A DNA stretch of 64,000 nt from Micromonospora sp. LH3U1 (GTDB lineage Bacteria; Actinomycetota; Actinomycetes; Mycobacteriales; Micromonosporaceae), in the NCBI RefSeq assembly GCF_028475105.1, contig NZ_CP116936.1, forward strand, positions 1,612,001 to 1,676,000, written 5' to 3'. Positions 52,614 to 62,340 of the stretch are shown here, piece by piece. The notes under the pieces were generated by a model. That model made no database searches, had not been told where the DNA came from, and worked only from the letters and a program-made list of their open reading frames with translations. Numbering within the stretch: position 1 is the stretch's first letter; every line of letters begins with the position of its first letter. The translations under genes were made by a program, and so were the position numbers.

Positions 52614-54080
52614 TCAGGGGGTTGCGCTCGCGCTGGCGGCGATCTCCGGGAGGTCGGCGGGGCCGGGGTCGGCGGCCGGCAGCGGGCTGGGGTTGTGCGC
52701 GGCGGCGCGGACGGCGGCGGCGACCGCCGGGGCGACCCGCGAGTCGAAGACGCTCGGCACGATCACCGTTGGGTTGATCTTGTCTTCGCCGACCACGTCG
52801 GCGATCGCCTGGGCGGCGGCGAGCGCCATCTCCTCGGTGAACTCCTCAGCGTGCGCGTCCAGCATGCCCCGGAAGACCCCGGGGAAGGCGAGCACGTTGT
52901 TGATCTGGTTCGGCTGGTCCGAGCGGCCGGTGGCGACCACGGCGGCGTACTTGCGCGCCTCCCGCGGGTCGACCTCCGGGTCCGGGTTGGCGAGCGCGAA
53001 GACGATCGAGTCCTTGGCCATCTGAGCGATGTCGTCGCCGGTGAGCAGGTTCGGGGCACTCACACCGATGAACACGTCGGCACCGCGGATCGCCCCCGGC
53101 AGGTCGCCCGAGTAGTTCTCCTTGTTGGTGTTGTCCGCCAGCCACTGCCAGGCCGAGTTGAGGTCGGTCAGCCCGCGGTGCAGGGCGCCCTGCCGGTCGT
53201 ACGCGATGATGTCGCCGACGCCCTGGCGCAGCAGCAGCTTCATGATCGCGGTGCCGGCCGCGCCAGCGCCGGAGACGACCACCCGGACGTCCTTGAGCTG
53301 CTTGCCCACCACCCGCAGCGCGTTGGTCAGCGCGGCCAGCACGCAGATCGCGGTGCCGTGCTGGTCGTCGTGGAAGACCGGGATGTCCAACGCCTCGCGC
53401 AGCCGGGCCTCGATCTCGAAGCAGCGCGGCGCGGCGATGTCCTCCAGGTTGATCCCGCCGTACGCGGGCGCGATCGCCTTCACGATCTGCACGATCTCGT
53501 CGGTGTCCTGGGTGTCCAGCACCACCGGCCAGGCGTCCACCCCGCCGAAGCGCTTGAACAGCGCCGCCTTGCCCTCCATCACCGGCAGCGACGCGGCCGG
53601 GCCCAGGTTGCCCAGGCCCAGCACCGCCGAACCGTCGCTGACCACCGCGACGGTGTTGCGCTTGATGGTCAGCCGCCGGGCGTCCGCCGGGTTCTCGGCG
53701 ATCGCCATGCAGACCCGGGCAACCCCCGGGGTGTACGCCCGGGACAACTCGTCGCGGTTGCGCAGCGCGACCTTCGAGGTCACCTCGATCTTGCCGCCGA
53801 GGTGCAGGAGGAACGTCCGGTCGGACACCTTGCGCACATCCACGCCGTCCAGGGCGGTCAGCGCGTCGACGACCTGGTCGGCGTGGCCGGCGTCGGCGGT
53901 GTCGCAGGTCAGGTCGACGAGCACGTTGGTCGGGTCCGAATCCACCACGTCCAGCGCCGTGACGATCGCCCCGGCCTCGCCTACGGAGGTGGTGAGGCGG
54001 CCGATCGAGGAGGCGTCCGCGGTCACGGCGATCCGGATGGTGATCGAAAATCCGGCGCTCGGCATTCGGGTGATGGCCAC
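52614..54080 (-). CDS. NAD(P)-dependent malic enzyme with N-terminal ACT domain
   Basis: 488 residues. ACT-type regulatory domain at about 12-90 (SITIRIAVTADASSIGRLTT), then malic enzyme: LSRAYTPGVARVCMAIAENP, KRNTVAVVSDGSAVLGLGNL, the metal-site FHDDQHGTA, and nucleotide-binding VVVSGAGAAGTAIMKLLL. Oxidatively decarboxylates malate to pyruvate, linking the TCA cycle to gluconeogenic or NAD(P)H supply. GTG 54080 follows GAGGGAT. The C-terminal 30 residues are an Ala/Pro tail. Cofactor preference cannot be read here. Confidence 0.92.
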   Translation of the reverse strand: MAITRMPSAGFSITIRIAVTADASSIGRLTTSVGEAGAIVTALDVVDSDPTNVLVDLTCDTADAGHADQVVDALTALDGVDVRKVSDRTFLLHLGGKIEVTSKVALRNRDELSRAYTPGVARVCMAIAENPADARRLTIKRNTVAVVSDGSAVLGLGNLGPAASLPVMEGKAALFKRFGGVDAWPVVLDTQDTDEIVQIVKAIAPAYGGINLEDIAAPRCFEIEARLREALDIPVFHDDQHGTAICVLAALTNALRVVGKQLKDVRVVVSGAGAAGTAIMKLLLRQGVGDIIAYDRQGALHRGLTDLNSAWQWLADNTNKENYSGDLPGAIRGADVFIGVSAPNLLTGDDIAQMAKDSIVFALANPDPEVDPREARKYAAVVATGRSDQPNQINNVLAFPGVFRGMLDAHAEEFTEEMALAAAQAIADVVGEDKINPTVIVPSVFDSRVAPAVAAAVRAAAHNPSPLPAADPGPADLPEIAASASATP

Positions 54081-54263
54081 GGGATCCCTCCGTCACGGCT
54101 GGGCGGCCGCTCGGCCGCCGCCCGCATTTCTACCGGGTTGTCGCAGCCGACCAGCATTCGCCCCCACTTTTGGCGACCTTCACCATGGGCATATAGCAGG
54201 TGCGTTCGGCGTTGTGTCATGTCAGGATTACGTTCTACTTATCAAAACGGACAGGAGAACCGC

Positions 54264-55718
54264 TTGCGAGACCAGGAGAGCTTTGTCCCCGTCGAGGACG
54301 AGCTCGACGACGTCACCACCGGCGAGATGGAGCTGTCGGAGCGGCAGTCCCTCCGACGCGTCCCGGGCCTGTCAACCGAGCTCACCGACGTCACCGAGGT
54401 GGAATACCGCCAGCTGCGGCTGGAGCGGGTCGTCCTGGTGGGCGTGTGGACCGAGGGCACGGCGACCGACGCCGAAAATTCGTTGACCGAGCTTGCCGCG
54501 CTGGCCGAGACCGCCGGATCGCAGGTGCTCGAAGGGCTCATCCAGCGCCGCACCCGACCCGACCCGGCCACGTACATCGGCCGCGGCAAGGTCGACGACC
54601 TCGGCGCGGTGGTGCTCGCCACCGGCGCCGACACGGTCATCTGCGACGGTGAGCTGTCCCCGTCGCAGCTGCGCAACCTGGAGCAGCGCACCAAGGTCAA
54701 GGTTGTCGACCGGACGGCGCTGATCCTCGACATCTTCGCCCAGCACGCCAAGAGCAAGGAAGGTAAGGCGCAGGTCGAGCTGGCTCAGCTCCAATACCTG
54801 CTGCCCCGGCTGCGCGGTTGGGGTGAGACGCTCTCCCGGCAGACCGGTGGTTCCGGCCGGGGCGGCGGCGCCGGTGGCGGTGTGGGTGTTCGTGGTCCCG
54901 GTGAGACCAAGCTGGAGACCGACCGGCGGCGCATCCGCCACCGCATCTCCCGGCTGCGTCGCGAGATCAAGGACATGAAGACGGTACGCGTGACCAAGCG
55001 CGCCCGCCGTTCCCGCAACGCCGTTCCCGCGGTCGCCATCGCCGGCTACACCAACGCCGGCAAGTCCAGCCTGCTCAATCGTCTGACCGACGCGGGCGTG
55101 CTGGTGGAAAATGCGCTGTTCGCGACGTTGGACCCGACCACCCGTAAGGCCACCGCCTCGGACGGACGGATCTACACCCTGTCCGACACGGTCGGCTTCG
55201 TCCGGCACCTGCCGCACCAGATCGTCGAGGCGTTCCGCTCGACGCTGGAGGAGGTCGCGCAGGCGGATCTGGTGGTGCACGTCGTCGACGGCACCCACCC
55301 GGATCCGGAGGAGCAGGTCCGGGCGGTCCACGCGGTGCTCGCCGAGGTGAGCGCGGACCGGCTCCCCGAGTTGCTGGTGGTCAACAAGACCGACGCGGCC
55401 GACGAGGACACTCTGCTGCGGCTCAAGCGGCTCTGGCCGGACGCGATCTTCGTGTCCGCGCACTCCGGGCGGGGCATCGACGGGCTGCGCGCGGCGATTG
55501 AGGAGCGGCTGCCACGCCCGGCCGTCGAGGTCCGGGCCGTGCTGCCGTACGACCGGGGTGACCTGGTGGCCCGGGTGCACCGCACGGGCGAGGTGCTCAG
55601 CACGTCGCACCTGCCAGAGGGCACTCTGCTGCACGTCCGCGTCGGTGCGGAGCTCGCTGCGGAGCTGCTGCCGTTCGACGTCGAGCGGCAGGGGCAGGCG
55701 GCCAGCAGTCGGTCCTGA
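54264..55718 (+). CDS. hflX: GTPase HflX
   Basis: 484-residue ribosome-associated GTPase that splits stalled or hibernating 70S ribosomes. N-terminal domain with RRTRPDPATYIGRGKVDDL; a Gly-rich linker GGSGRGGGAGGGVGVRGPGE; G1 GYTNAGKSS from residue 261; G3 DTVGF; G4 NKTD. TTG 54264 is chosen because AGGAG lies 7 nt upstream and no ATG or GTG gives a family-like N-terminus; a much longer upstream open frame is antisense to malic enzyme and spurious. Confidence 0.93.
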   Translation: MRDQESFVPVEDELDDVTTGEMELSERQSLRRVPGLSTELTDVTEVEYRQLRLERVVLVGVWTEGTATDAENSLTELAALAETAGSQVLEGLIQRRTRPDPATYIGRGKVDDLGAVVLATGADTVICDGELSPSQLRNLEQRTKVKVVDRTALILDIFAQHAKSKEGKAQVELAQLQYLLPRLRGWGETLSRQTGGSGRGGGAGGGVGVRGPGETKLETDRRRIRHRISRLRREIKDMKTVRVTKRARRSRNAVPAVAIAGYTNAGKSSLLNRLTDAGVLVENALFATLDPTTRKATASDGRIYTLSDTVGFVRHLPHQIVEAFRSTLEEVAQADLVVHVVDGTHPDPEEQVRAVHAVLAEVSADRLPELLVVNKTDAADEDTLLRLKRLWPDAIFVSAHSGRGIDGLRAAIEERLPRPAVEVRAVLPYDRGDLVARVHRTGEVLSTSHLPEGTLLHVRVGAELAAELLPFDVERQGQAASSRS

Positions 55719-55768
55719 GCGGCCACGGCGTCATCCACCGGAAACGCGCGGCATGCGACACTGGCCGA

Positions 55769-57493
55769 ATGCGCCGCGTTGTTTCCTCGGTCACGGTTGC
55801 CCTCGGCCTGCTGGGGGCGACCGTGGCGCTCGCCGGAGTCGCCGCGGCGGCTCCCGCTCCCGGGCTGTCCGGGCCGCACGCCGTCGATCCCGGTCAGAAG
55901 CGGTGCACGATCACCGACGAGCGTCTGCGGGAGCTGTCCGGGCTGGTCGCGACCAAGAGCGGCTTCATCGTCATCAACGATGGCACCGACGTCGCGGCGC
56001 GCAAACGGGTCTTCTTCCTCGACAGCAAGTGCAAGATCTCGAAGGAGCCGGTCCGGTACTCGGGGCAGGGCCCGTTCGACACCGAGGATCTCGCCCTCTC
56101 CAAGGACGGCAACACCCTCTGGATCGCCGACATCGGTGACAACACCACCTCGAAGGAGCGCCGCTCCCGCGTCGCGCTCTGGTCGATGCCGGTGACCGGT
56201 GCCAAGCAGCCGACGCTGCACCGGCTCTCCTACCCGGAGGCCAAGCCGCACGACGCCGAGGCGTTGCTCATGGGCGACGACGGCAAACCGCTGATCATCA
56301 CCAAGGTGACCAGCGGCAAGGCCGAGATCTACACCCCGACGGCGGCCCTGAAGAACGGCGACACCGACCCGGTGCCGATGCGCAAGGTCGGCGACATCGC
56401 GCTGCCCCAGACGCAGACCGAGAACACACTCAACACGTTCGGCCGGATCGCCATCACCGGCGCGTCCCGATCGCCGGATGGCTCCCGGGTGGTCCTGCGC
56501 ACCTACGCGGACGCCTTCGAGTTCGACGTGACCGGCGGCGACATCGTCGGCGCACTCACCACCGGCAAGCCGCGGGTGACGGCGCTGGCCGACCCGTTCG
56601 GTGAGGCCATCAGCTACACCCCGGACGGGAAGACGTTCCTCACCGTCTCCGACGCGGGCCGGTTCACCGAAGACGAACCCCTCGACATCCTCAGCTACAC
56701 GCCGTCCAGCACGACCGCAGTGCCACTGGCCCCGGACGCGGGCGCCAAGCCGGCCGCCAAGAAGTCCTGGACCGCCGGGCTGGACCTCAACGACATCACG
56801 TACCTGGTCAGCGCGGTCGGGGTTCTCGGCCTGCTGCTGGTCGGCGCCGGCATCATCGGCATCGTCCGGGCCCGCCGCCGGCCACCGACCGTCGAGGCGT
56901 CCGACGCGTCGGACCCGGACGGCGAGCCGTTCGGTCCGCGCGCAGGTCGTGCCGTCGATGGTTCCCCGGCACCTGGTGACCGTAAAGATGGTGTCTACGG
57001 TGGCGGCGCGGTCTACGGCGGCGGTGCGGGTCGCGGCGGCCCGGCACCGGCGGGTGGTGCCGTATATGGCGGCGGCGGTCGCCCGGCGGTCGCCGACGGT
57101 GGCTACGGTGCGGCACGGCCAGACGGTGGTGGCGTGTACGGCGGCGGACGGCCTCCGGCCAGTGGCGGTGGACGCCCTCCGGCCGGTGGTGGTGGTCGTC
57201 CCCCGGCTGGTGCCGGTGGACGTCCCCAGGGTGGCGGCGGTGGCGGCGGTGGTGGTCGTCCCCAGAGCGGCGGTCGTCCGCAGGGCGGGGGCGGTCGTCC
57301 GGGCAGCGGCGTGTACGGCGGCGACGGTGGTCAGCCGCCCGGTACCGGTCGTGCGGAGCCGCCCCGGCGTGGTGGGCAGGAGCCGGACCCTCGGGGCCAG
57401 CGGCCCGGTCGTCGGCGTGACGACGATGCGCCCGTCGACCCGTACGGGCAGTATCCCGGGGGCGGTCGCGGCCATCGGGGCGACCGCTACTGA
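55769..57493 (+). CDS. Membrane-anchored extracellular propeller-like protein with Gly-rich tail
   Basis: 574 residues. Signal peptide to about residue 28, an extracellular domain at about 40-320 with repeated strands resembling a beta-propeller (SGLVATKSGFIVINDGTD, EDLALSKDGNTLWIADIGDN, ITGASRSPDGSRVVLRTYAD), one helix at about 345-367 (YLVSAVGVLGLLLVGAGIIG) and a ~200-residue cytoplasmic tail of VYGGG, GGGRPP and GRPQGGG units that is almost free of hydrophobic residues and surely disordered. Family not named with certainty. ATG 55769 lies 50 bp after hflX; a GACACT hexamer 6 nt upstream may be a leaderless -10. Confidence 0.78.
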   Translation: MRRVVSSVTVALGLLGATVALAGVAAAAPAPGLSGPHAVDPGQKRCTITDERLRELSGLVATKSGFIVINDGTDVAARKRVFFLDSKCKISKEPVRYSGQGPFDTEDLALSKDGNTLWIADIGDNTTSKERRSRVALWSMPVTGAKQPTLHRLSYPEAKPHDAEALLMGDDGKPLIITKVTSGKAEIYTPTAALKNGDTDPVPMRKVGDIALPQTQTENTLNTFGRIAITGASRSPDGSRVVLRTYADAFEFDVTGGDIVGALTTGKPRVTALADPFGEAISYTPDGKTFLTVSDAGRFTEDEPLDILSYTPSSTTAVPLAPDAGAKPAAKKSWTAGLDLNDITYLVSAVGVLGLLLVGAGIIGIVRARRRPPTVEASDASDPDGEPFGPRAGRAVDGSPAPGDRKDGVYGGGAVYGGGAGRGGPAPAGGAVYGGGGRPAVADGGYGAARPDGGGVYGGGRPPASGGGRPPAGGGGRPPAGAGGRPQGGGGGGGGGRPQSGGRPQGGGGRPGSGVYGGDGGQPPGTGRAEPPRRGGQEPDPRGQRPGRRRDDDAPVDPYGQYPGGGRGHRGDRY

Positions 57494-57507
57494 CGGCCGT
57501 TGGTTGA

Positions 57508-57539
57508 CTCACCCGCCCCTGACAACCGACGCGGGTGAG
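57508..57539. terminator. Hairpin between the Gly-rich-tail gene and lexA
   Basis: CTCACCCGC / GCGGGTGAG, perfect 9-bp arms. The right arm can alternatively pair with CTCACCC at 57552-57558. Serves converging transcripts. Confidence 0.65.
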
Positions 57540-57567
57540 CGCCCACGGGCACTCACCCGTCGGCCGG

Positions 57568-58353
57568 TCAGATGCGGCGCAGCACCGCCACGACGCGGCC
57601 CATGATGGTGGCGTCGTCACCGGGGATCGGATCGAAGGCCGGGTTCTGTGGCATCAACCAGACGTGCCCGTCGCGCCGCCGGTAGGTCTTGACGGTCGCC
57701 TCGCCGTCGAGCATGGCGGCCACGATCTCGCCCGAGTCGGCGGTCGGCTGCTGCCGAACGACCACCCAGTCGCCGTCGCAGATCGCCGCGTCGAGCATCG
57801 AGTCGCCCTTGACCTGGAGCATGAAGACCTCGCCCTCACCCACCAGCTCGCGGGGGAGCGGGAAGATGTCCTCCACGGCCTGCTCGGCGAGAATCGGCCC
57901 ACCGGCGGCGATCCGGCCGAGCATCGGCACGTACGCCGGGGTCGGCCGTTGTGCACGGGAGAGCTCGTCGTCGATGACCTCGCTGGGGGCACGGACGTCC
58001 ACCGCGCGCGGCCGGTTCGGGTCGCGGCGCAGGAAGCCCTTCTTCTCCAGCTCCTTGAGCTGGTAGGCGACGCTGGACGGCGACACGAGGCCGACGGCCT
58101 CGCCGATCTCCCGGACGCTCGGCGGGTAACCGTGCCGCTCCACCCAGGTGCGAATGAACTCCAGGATGCGACGCTGGCGGGCGGTCAGGTCGACCGTCGC
58201 CGGGTCGGGGAAGCTGCTGACCACCGGGGTGACCGGGCGCACGGCGGGCTGACCCGTCCGGCTGCGCGCGGCACTGCGGCGTCGGGTGGCTGGCGGGCCC
58301 GCATCGGTGATCTGCTGCGGGCTCTTCGGCCGGCTGGCCCGGTCCTCGGTCAC
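57568..58353 (-). CDS. lexA: SOS repressor LexA
   Basis: 261 residues. An N-terminal ~50-residue Arg/Pro extension precedes the winged-helix domain ([40 protein letters not shown]). The S24 peptidase part has cleavage site Ala150-Gly151 (RIAAGGP), nucleophile Ser185 (GDSML) and Lys222 (ATVKTY), so self-cleavage is intact. GTG 58353 has AGGGAGG 6 nt upstream; the frame to 58458 would start inside its own operator. It represses recA and its own gene. Divergent from nrdR-nrdJ. Confidence 0.95.
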   Translation of the reverse strand: MTEDRASRPKSPQQITDAGPPATRRRSAARSRTGQPAVRPVTPVVSSFPDPATVDLTARQRRILEFIRTWVERHGYPPSVREIGEAVGLVSPSSVAYQLKELEKKGFLRRDPNRPRAVDVRAPSEVIDDELSRAQRPTPAYVPMLGRIAAGGPILAEQAVEDIFPLPRELVGEGEVFMLQVKGDSMLDAAICDGDWVVVRQQPTADSGEIVAAMLDGEATVKTYRRRDGHVWLMPQNPAFDPIPGDDATIMGRVVAVLRRI

Positions 58354-58425
58354 GTCCGTCCTCCCTGGTCGGCGCTGGGTGCCTCGTCGGCTCGTGGTGC
58401 GTGCGGTGGTGCCACGTTGTTCATG

Positions 58426-58454
58426 ACCGTATAGGTGAGATCGGTCATTTTCAA
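58426..58454 (-). promoter_or_regulatory. lexA promoter
   Basis: On the minus strand TTGAAA (58454-58449), 17 bp, TACGGT (58431-58426). The -35 overlaps the first LexA box, as expected for autorepression. Confidence 0.6.
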
Positions 58455-58466
58455 ACATCTGTACGA
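58451..58466 (-). promoter_or_regulatory. LexA box 1 of lexA
   Basis: Minus strand TCGTACAGATGTTTGA; 13 of 14 positions fit the Gram-positive SOS consensus CGAACRNRYGTTYG. Overlaps the lexA -35. Confidence 0.75.
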
Positions 58467-58503
58467 CCTCTCACCGGCGTGTCGGGGTGAAAAACCGCTC
58501 CGG

Positions 58504-58519
58504 TCGTACGGATGTTCTG
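58504..58519 (+). promoter_or_regulatory. LexA box 2 of lexA
   Basis: TCGTACGGATGTTCTG, the same TCGTAC-N4-GTT form as in front of recA; 12 of 14 consensus positions. Confidence 0.55.
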
Positions 58520-58536
58520 ATAAATGGTACGTCAGG

Positions 58537-58552
58537 TAGCACTAGTGTTCGA
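58537..58552 (+). promoter_or_regulatory. LexA-like box 3 of lexA
   Basis: TAGCACTAGTGTTCGA: right half perfect, left half degenerate; about 11 of 14 consensus positions. Could bind weakly. Confidence 0.35.
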
Positions 58553-58717
58553 TCATCGGCTGTTTTCCGGACCACTCGAGCCTGCTGGCCGGTAACCCGG
58601 GAGGGGCGGCGGCGTTGGGTCTTCGGGCGTGCTGGTGGGGGCGGCCGACCGGATGGTCCGTGACGCGCCGGACACGCCCGCCAACTTGACCCGGCTTTCC
58701 CGGCGACATACGGTCAA

Positions 58718-58733
58718 CCCCTAGATGTAGTAG
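58718..58733 (+). promoter_or_regulatory. NrdR-box candidate
   Basis: CCCCTAGATGTAGTAG resembles the 16-bp NrdR box (core CTAnATnTAG). A weaker second core, CTACAGGTTG (58753-58762), is centred 32 bp downstream, the three-helical-turn spacing usual for paired boxes. Confidence 0.45.
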
Positions 58734-58892
58734 TGACATGGGCGTAAGTTGCCTACAGGTTGGGTCCGACTACCGACCGCACTCTCGTAACGTTGATCAC
58801 GGCGGGCGTCATCCGAGGATGGCACCGTCGTGGTGAGTCGTGCCCGGGGGTGTCCGGTGTGGTTGCAGTTGATCATTTTTAGGAGGTGGGCG

Positions 58893-59396
58893 ATGCGGTG
58901 TCCGTACTGCCGACACGCTGACTCCCGGGTGGTCGACTCGCGGGAGGCCGACGACGGCCAGCTCATCCGACGGCGGCGGTCCTGCCCGGAGTGCGGCAAG
59001 CGGTTCACCACCGTCGAGGAGGCGGTCCTCGCGGTCGTCAAGCGCAGCGGGGTGACCGAGCCTTTCAGCCGTACGAAGATCATCGGCGGGGTGCGTAAGG
59101 CGTGCCAGGGCCGGCCGGTCGACGAGGACTCGATCGCGTTGCTGGCCCAGAAGGTCGAGGAGACCGTGCGGGCCAAGGGTGCGGCCGAGATCCCCAGCCA
59201 CGACGTGGGGCTGGCGATCCTGGGTCCTCTGCAGGGCCTGGACGAGGTGGCGTACCTGCGGTTCGCCAGCGTCTACCGGTCCTTCGACTCGCTCGCCGAC
59301 TTCGAGCAGGAGATCGAGACATTGCGGGTCGCCGCCCGCGCCCGGGAGGGCGCGGCGGAGGCCGGGGCGGCGGGACCCGCCGGCCGTACCAACTGA
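58893..59396 (+). CDS. nrdR: Transcriptional repressor NrdR
   Basis: 167 residues. Zinc ribbon with Cys3, Cys6, Cys31 and Cys34 ([26 protein letters not shown]), then an ATP-cone that senses ATP/dATP ([20 protein letters not shown]). Represses ribonucleotide reductase genes, here nrdJ 29 bp downstream and probably itself. The ribosome site AGGAGGTG is the strongest in the window. Confidence 0.96.
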   Translation: MRCPYCRHADSRVVDSREADDGQLIRRRRSCPECGKRFTTVEEAVLAVVKRSGVTEPFSRTKIIGGVRKACQGRPVDEDSIALLAQKVEETVRAKGAAEIPSHDVGLAILGPLQGLDEVAYLRFASVYRSFDSLADFEQEIETLRVAARAREGAAEAGAAGPAGRTN

Positions 59397-59425
59397 GATT
59401 TGTGTTTGACGAGGGGGCGGATGAG

Positions 59426-62329
59426 ATGTCGGGGGATGGTGTGACGACTAGCAGGTCACGAAGCAAGGCCAACGCGGGTGCCGGGGTGAAGATCGAGCGG
59501 GTGTGGACGACCGAGGGGGTCCACCCGTACGACGAGGTCACCTGGGAGCGCCGCGACGTCGTGATGACGAACTGGCGGGACGGCTCGATCAACTTCGAGC
59601 AGCGTGGGGTTGAGTTCCCGGAGTCGTGGAGCGTCAACGCGGCCAACATCGTCACCACGAAGTACTTCCGGGGCGCGGTGGGGACCCCGGAGCGGGAGTG
59701 GTCGATCAAGCAGTTGATCGACCGGGTGGTCACCACCTACCGCACCGCGGGTGAGGAGTACGGCTACTTCGCCAGCCCGGCCGACGCCGAGATCTTCGGC
59801 CATGAGCTGACCTGGATGCTGCTGAACCAGGTGTTCAGCTTCAACTCGCCGGTCTGGTTCAACGTCGGCACGCCGTCGCCGCAGCAGGTCAGCGCCTGCT
59901 TCATCCTGGCCGTCGACGACTCGATGGACTCCATCCTCGACTGGTACAAGGAGGAGGGGCTGATCTTCAAGGGCGGCTCCGGCTCCGGGGTCAACCTGTC
60001 GCGCATCCGCTCGTCCCGTGAGCTGCTCTCCTCCGGCGGCAATGCCTCCGGCCCGGTCAGCTTCATGCGTGGCGCGGACGCCTCCGCCGGCACCATCAAG
60101 TCCGGCGGCGCGACCCGCCGGGCGGCCAAGATGGTCATCATCGACGTCGACCACCCGGACATCCAGGAGTTCGTGGTCACGAAGGCGCGCGAGGAGGACA
60201 AGATCCGCGCGCTGCGGGACGCCGGGTTCGACATGGACCTCGGCGGCTCCGACATCGTCAGCGTTCAGTACCAGAACGCCAACAACTCGGTCCGGGTCTC
60301 CGACGAGTTCATGTCGGCTGTCGAGAACGACAAGGGCTTCGACCTGCGCGCCCGGCTGGACGGTTCGGTGATCGAGACCGTCGACGCCAAGAACCTGTTC
60401 CGTTCCATCTCCCAGGCGGCCTGGGAGTGTGCCGACCCCGGTCTGCAGTACGACGACACGATCAACGACTGGCACACCTGCCCGGAGACCGGGCGGATCA
60501 CCGCGTCGAACCCGTGCTCGGAGTACCTGCACCTGGACAACTCCTCGTGCAACCTGGCCTCGCTCAACCTGATGAAGTTCCTCCGCGCCGACGGTGGCTT
60601 CGAGGTGGAGAAGTTCGTCAAGTCCGTCGAGTTCGTCATCACCGCGATGGACATCTCGATCTGCTTCGCGGACTTCCCGACCGAGAAGATCGGCGAGACC
60701 TCCCGCGCCTACCGGCAGCTCGGCATCGGCTACGCCAACCTCGGCGCCCTGCTGATGGCCACCGGCCTGCCGTACGACTCGGAGCAGGGCCGCTCGGTCG
60801 CCGCGTCGATCACGTCCCTGATGACCGCCACCGCCTACCGCCGCTCGGCCGAGATGGCTGGTGTCGTCGGCCCGTACGACGGCTACGCCCGCAACGCCGA
60901 GCCGCACAAGCGGGTCATGCGCAAGCACGCCGCGGCCAACGACGAGATCAAGCCGACCAGCCCGGTGGCCACCGCGATCGTCCGCGAGGCGACCAAGCAG
61001 TGGACCCAGGGCAACAAGATCGGCGACAGGAACGGCTGGCGCAACGCGCAGGCGAGCGTGCTCGCCCCGACCGGCACGATCGGTTTCATGATGGATTGCG
61101 ACACGACCGGCGTGGAGCCGGACCTGGCGCTGGTCAAGTTCAAGAAGCTGGTTGGCGGCGGCTCGATGCAGATCGTCAACCAGACGGTGCCGCGCGCCCT
61201 TCGCAGCCTCGGCTACCCCGAGGAGCAGGTCGAGGCGATCGTCGAGCACATCGCCGACCACGGCCACGTGGTCGACGCCCCTGGCCTGAAGCCGGAGCAC
61301 TACCCGGTCTTCGACTGCGCCATGGGAGAGCGGACGATCGCCCCGATGGGTCACGTGCGGATGATGGCGGCCATCCAGCCGTTCGTCTCCGGCGCCATCT
61401 CCAAGACGGTCAACATGCCGGAGGCGGCCACCGTCGAGGACGTCGAGAAGATTTACTTCGAGGGCTGGAAGCTCGGCCTCAAGGCCCTGGCGATCTACCG
61501 GGACAACTGCAAGGTCGGCCAGCCGCTCTCGGTGGCCAAGTCGAACAAGGCCACCGAGCCGGCCGCCGTCGAGACCGCGTCGGCCGTGTCGGCCGCGCCG
61601 GTCGCGGTGGAGAAGGTCATCGAGTACCGGCCGGTGCGTAAGCGCCTGCCGAAGAAGCGCCCGTCCGAGACGGTCAGCTTCTCCGTCGGAGGTGCCGAGG
61701 GTTACCTCACCGCGTCGTCCTACCCGGACGACGGCCTCGGCGAGGTCTTCCTCAAGATGTCCAAGCAGGGCTCGACTCTGGCCGGGGTGATGGACGCCTT
61801 CTCGGTGGCCATCAGCATCGGTCTGCAGTACGGCGTGCCGCTGGAGACGTTCGTCAGCAAGTTCACCAACATGCGCTTCGAGCCGGCCGGTATGACCGAC
61901 GACCCGGACGTGCGCATGGCGGCCTCGGTGATGGACTACATCTTCCGTCGCCTGGCACTGGACTTCCTGCCCTACGAGCGTCGCGCCGAGCTGGGGATCT
62001 TCACCGCCAGCGAGCGGGCCGCCCAGCTGCGGGCCGAGGCCGACGCGGAAGCCGCCGGGGTCACCGGTGCGGAGCTCACCGCGATGGCGTCCTCCGCGCC
62101 GGTGGAGGCTCCGGCCAAGCCGGAAGCCATCGCGCAGCCGGCCCAGGAGATGGCCGAGGTCGCCGCCGCCAAGCCGGCTCCGAACGTGGGTTCCAGCACC
62201 GAACTGCTGGAGGCCGTGATCGGCAAGGCCGCCGACGCGCCGCTCTGCTTCACCTGCGGTACGAAGATGCGCCCGGCCGGCAGCTGCTACGTCTGCGAGG
62301 GCTGCGGCTCCACCAGCGGCTGCAGCTGA
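59426..62329 (+). CDS. nrdJ: Adenosylcobalamin-dependent ribonucleotide reductase NrdJ (class II)
   Basis: 967-residue class II reductase making dNTPs with a B12-derived radical, independent of oxygen. VSACFIL and GGSGSGVNLSRIRSSRELL are in the N-terminal half; the active-site NPCSE contains Cys364. The C-terminal region has the long Ala/Pro linker and a Cys-rich end (CFTCGTKMRPAGSCYVCEGC) that relays reducing equivalents. ATG 59426 follows a G-rich site. No cobalamin riboswitch is visible, so control is probably through NrdR alone. Confidence 0.96.
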   Translation: MSGDGVTTSRSRSKANAGAGVKIERVWTTEGVHPYDEVTWERRDVVMTNWRDGSINFEQRGVEFPESWSVNAANIVTTKYFRGAVGTPEREWSIKQLIDRVVTTYRTAGEEYGYFASPADAEIFGHELTWMLLNQVFSFNSPVWFNVGTPSPQQVSACFILAVDDSMDSILDWYKEEGLIFKGGSGSGVNLSRIRSSRELLSSGGNASGPVSFMRGADASAGTIKSGGATRRAAKMVIIDVDHPDIQEFVVTKAREEDKIRALRDAGFDMDLGGSDIVSVQYQNANNSVRVSDEFMSAVENDKGFDLRARLDGSVIETVDAKNLFRSISQAAWECADPGLQYDDTINDWHTCPETGRITASNPCSEYLHLDNSSCNLASLNLMKFLRADGGFEVEKFVKSVEFVITAMDISICFADFPTEKIGETSRAYRQLGIGYANLGALLMATGLPYDSEQGRSVAASITSLMTATAYRRSAEMAGVVGPYDGYARNAEPHKRVMRKHAAANDEIKPTSPVATAIVREATKQWTQGNKIGDRNGWRNAQASVLAPTGTIGFMMDCDTTGVEPDLALVKFKKLVGGGSMQIVNQTVPRALRSLGYPEEQVEAIVEHIADHGHVVDAPGLKPEHYPVFDCAMGERTIAPMGHVRMMAAIQPFVSGAISKTVNMPEAATVEDVEKIYFEGWKLGLKALAIYRDNCKVGQPLSVAKSNKATEPAAVETASAVSAAPVAVEKVIEYRPVRKRLPKKRPSETVSFSVGGAEGYLTASSYPDDGLGEVFLKMSKQGSTLAGVMDAFSVAISIGLQYGVPLETFVSKFTNMRFEPAGMTDDPDVRMAASVMDYIFRRLALDFLPYERRAELGIFTASERAAQLRAEADAEAAGVTGAELTAMASSAPVEAPAKPEAIAQPAQEMAEVAAAKPAPNVGSSTELLEAVIGKAADAPLCFTCGTKMRPAGSCYVCEGCGSTSGCS

Positions 62330-62340
62330 CGTACGCATCA

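Larger units (their letters stand above)
58354..58892. other. lexA-nrdR divergent promoter region
   Basis: 539 bp. Contains the lexA promoter, three LexA-type boxes, a NrdR-type box and the nrdR ribosome site (AGGAGGTG, 58881-58888). No credible gene; the reverse-strand frame over 58721-59201 is a shadow of nrdR. Confidence 0.7.

Noticed and set aside
52608..54263. N-terminal extension of the hflX frame over malic enzyme
   Set aside because: Antisense to a firm gene; the HflX homologous part and the ribosome site begin at TTG 54264.
58354..58892. Cobalamin riboswitch before nrdR-nrdJ
   Set aside because: No B12-box-like sequence found by eye; the conserved elements there fit LexA and NrdR sites.
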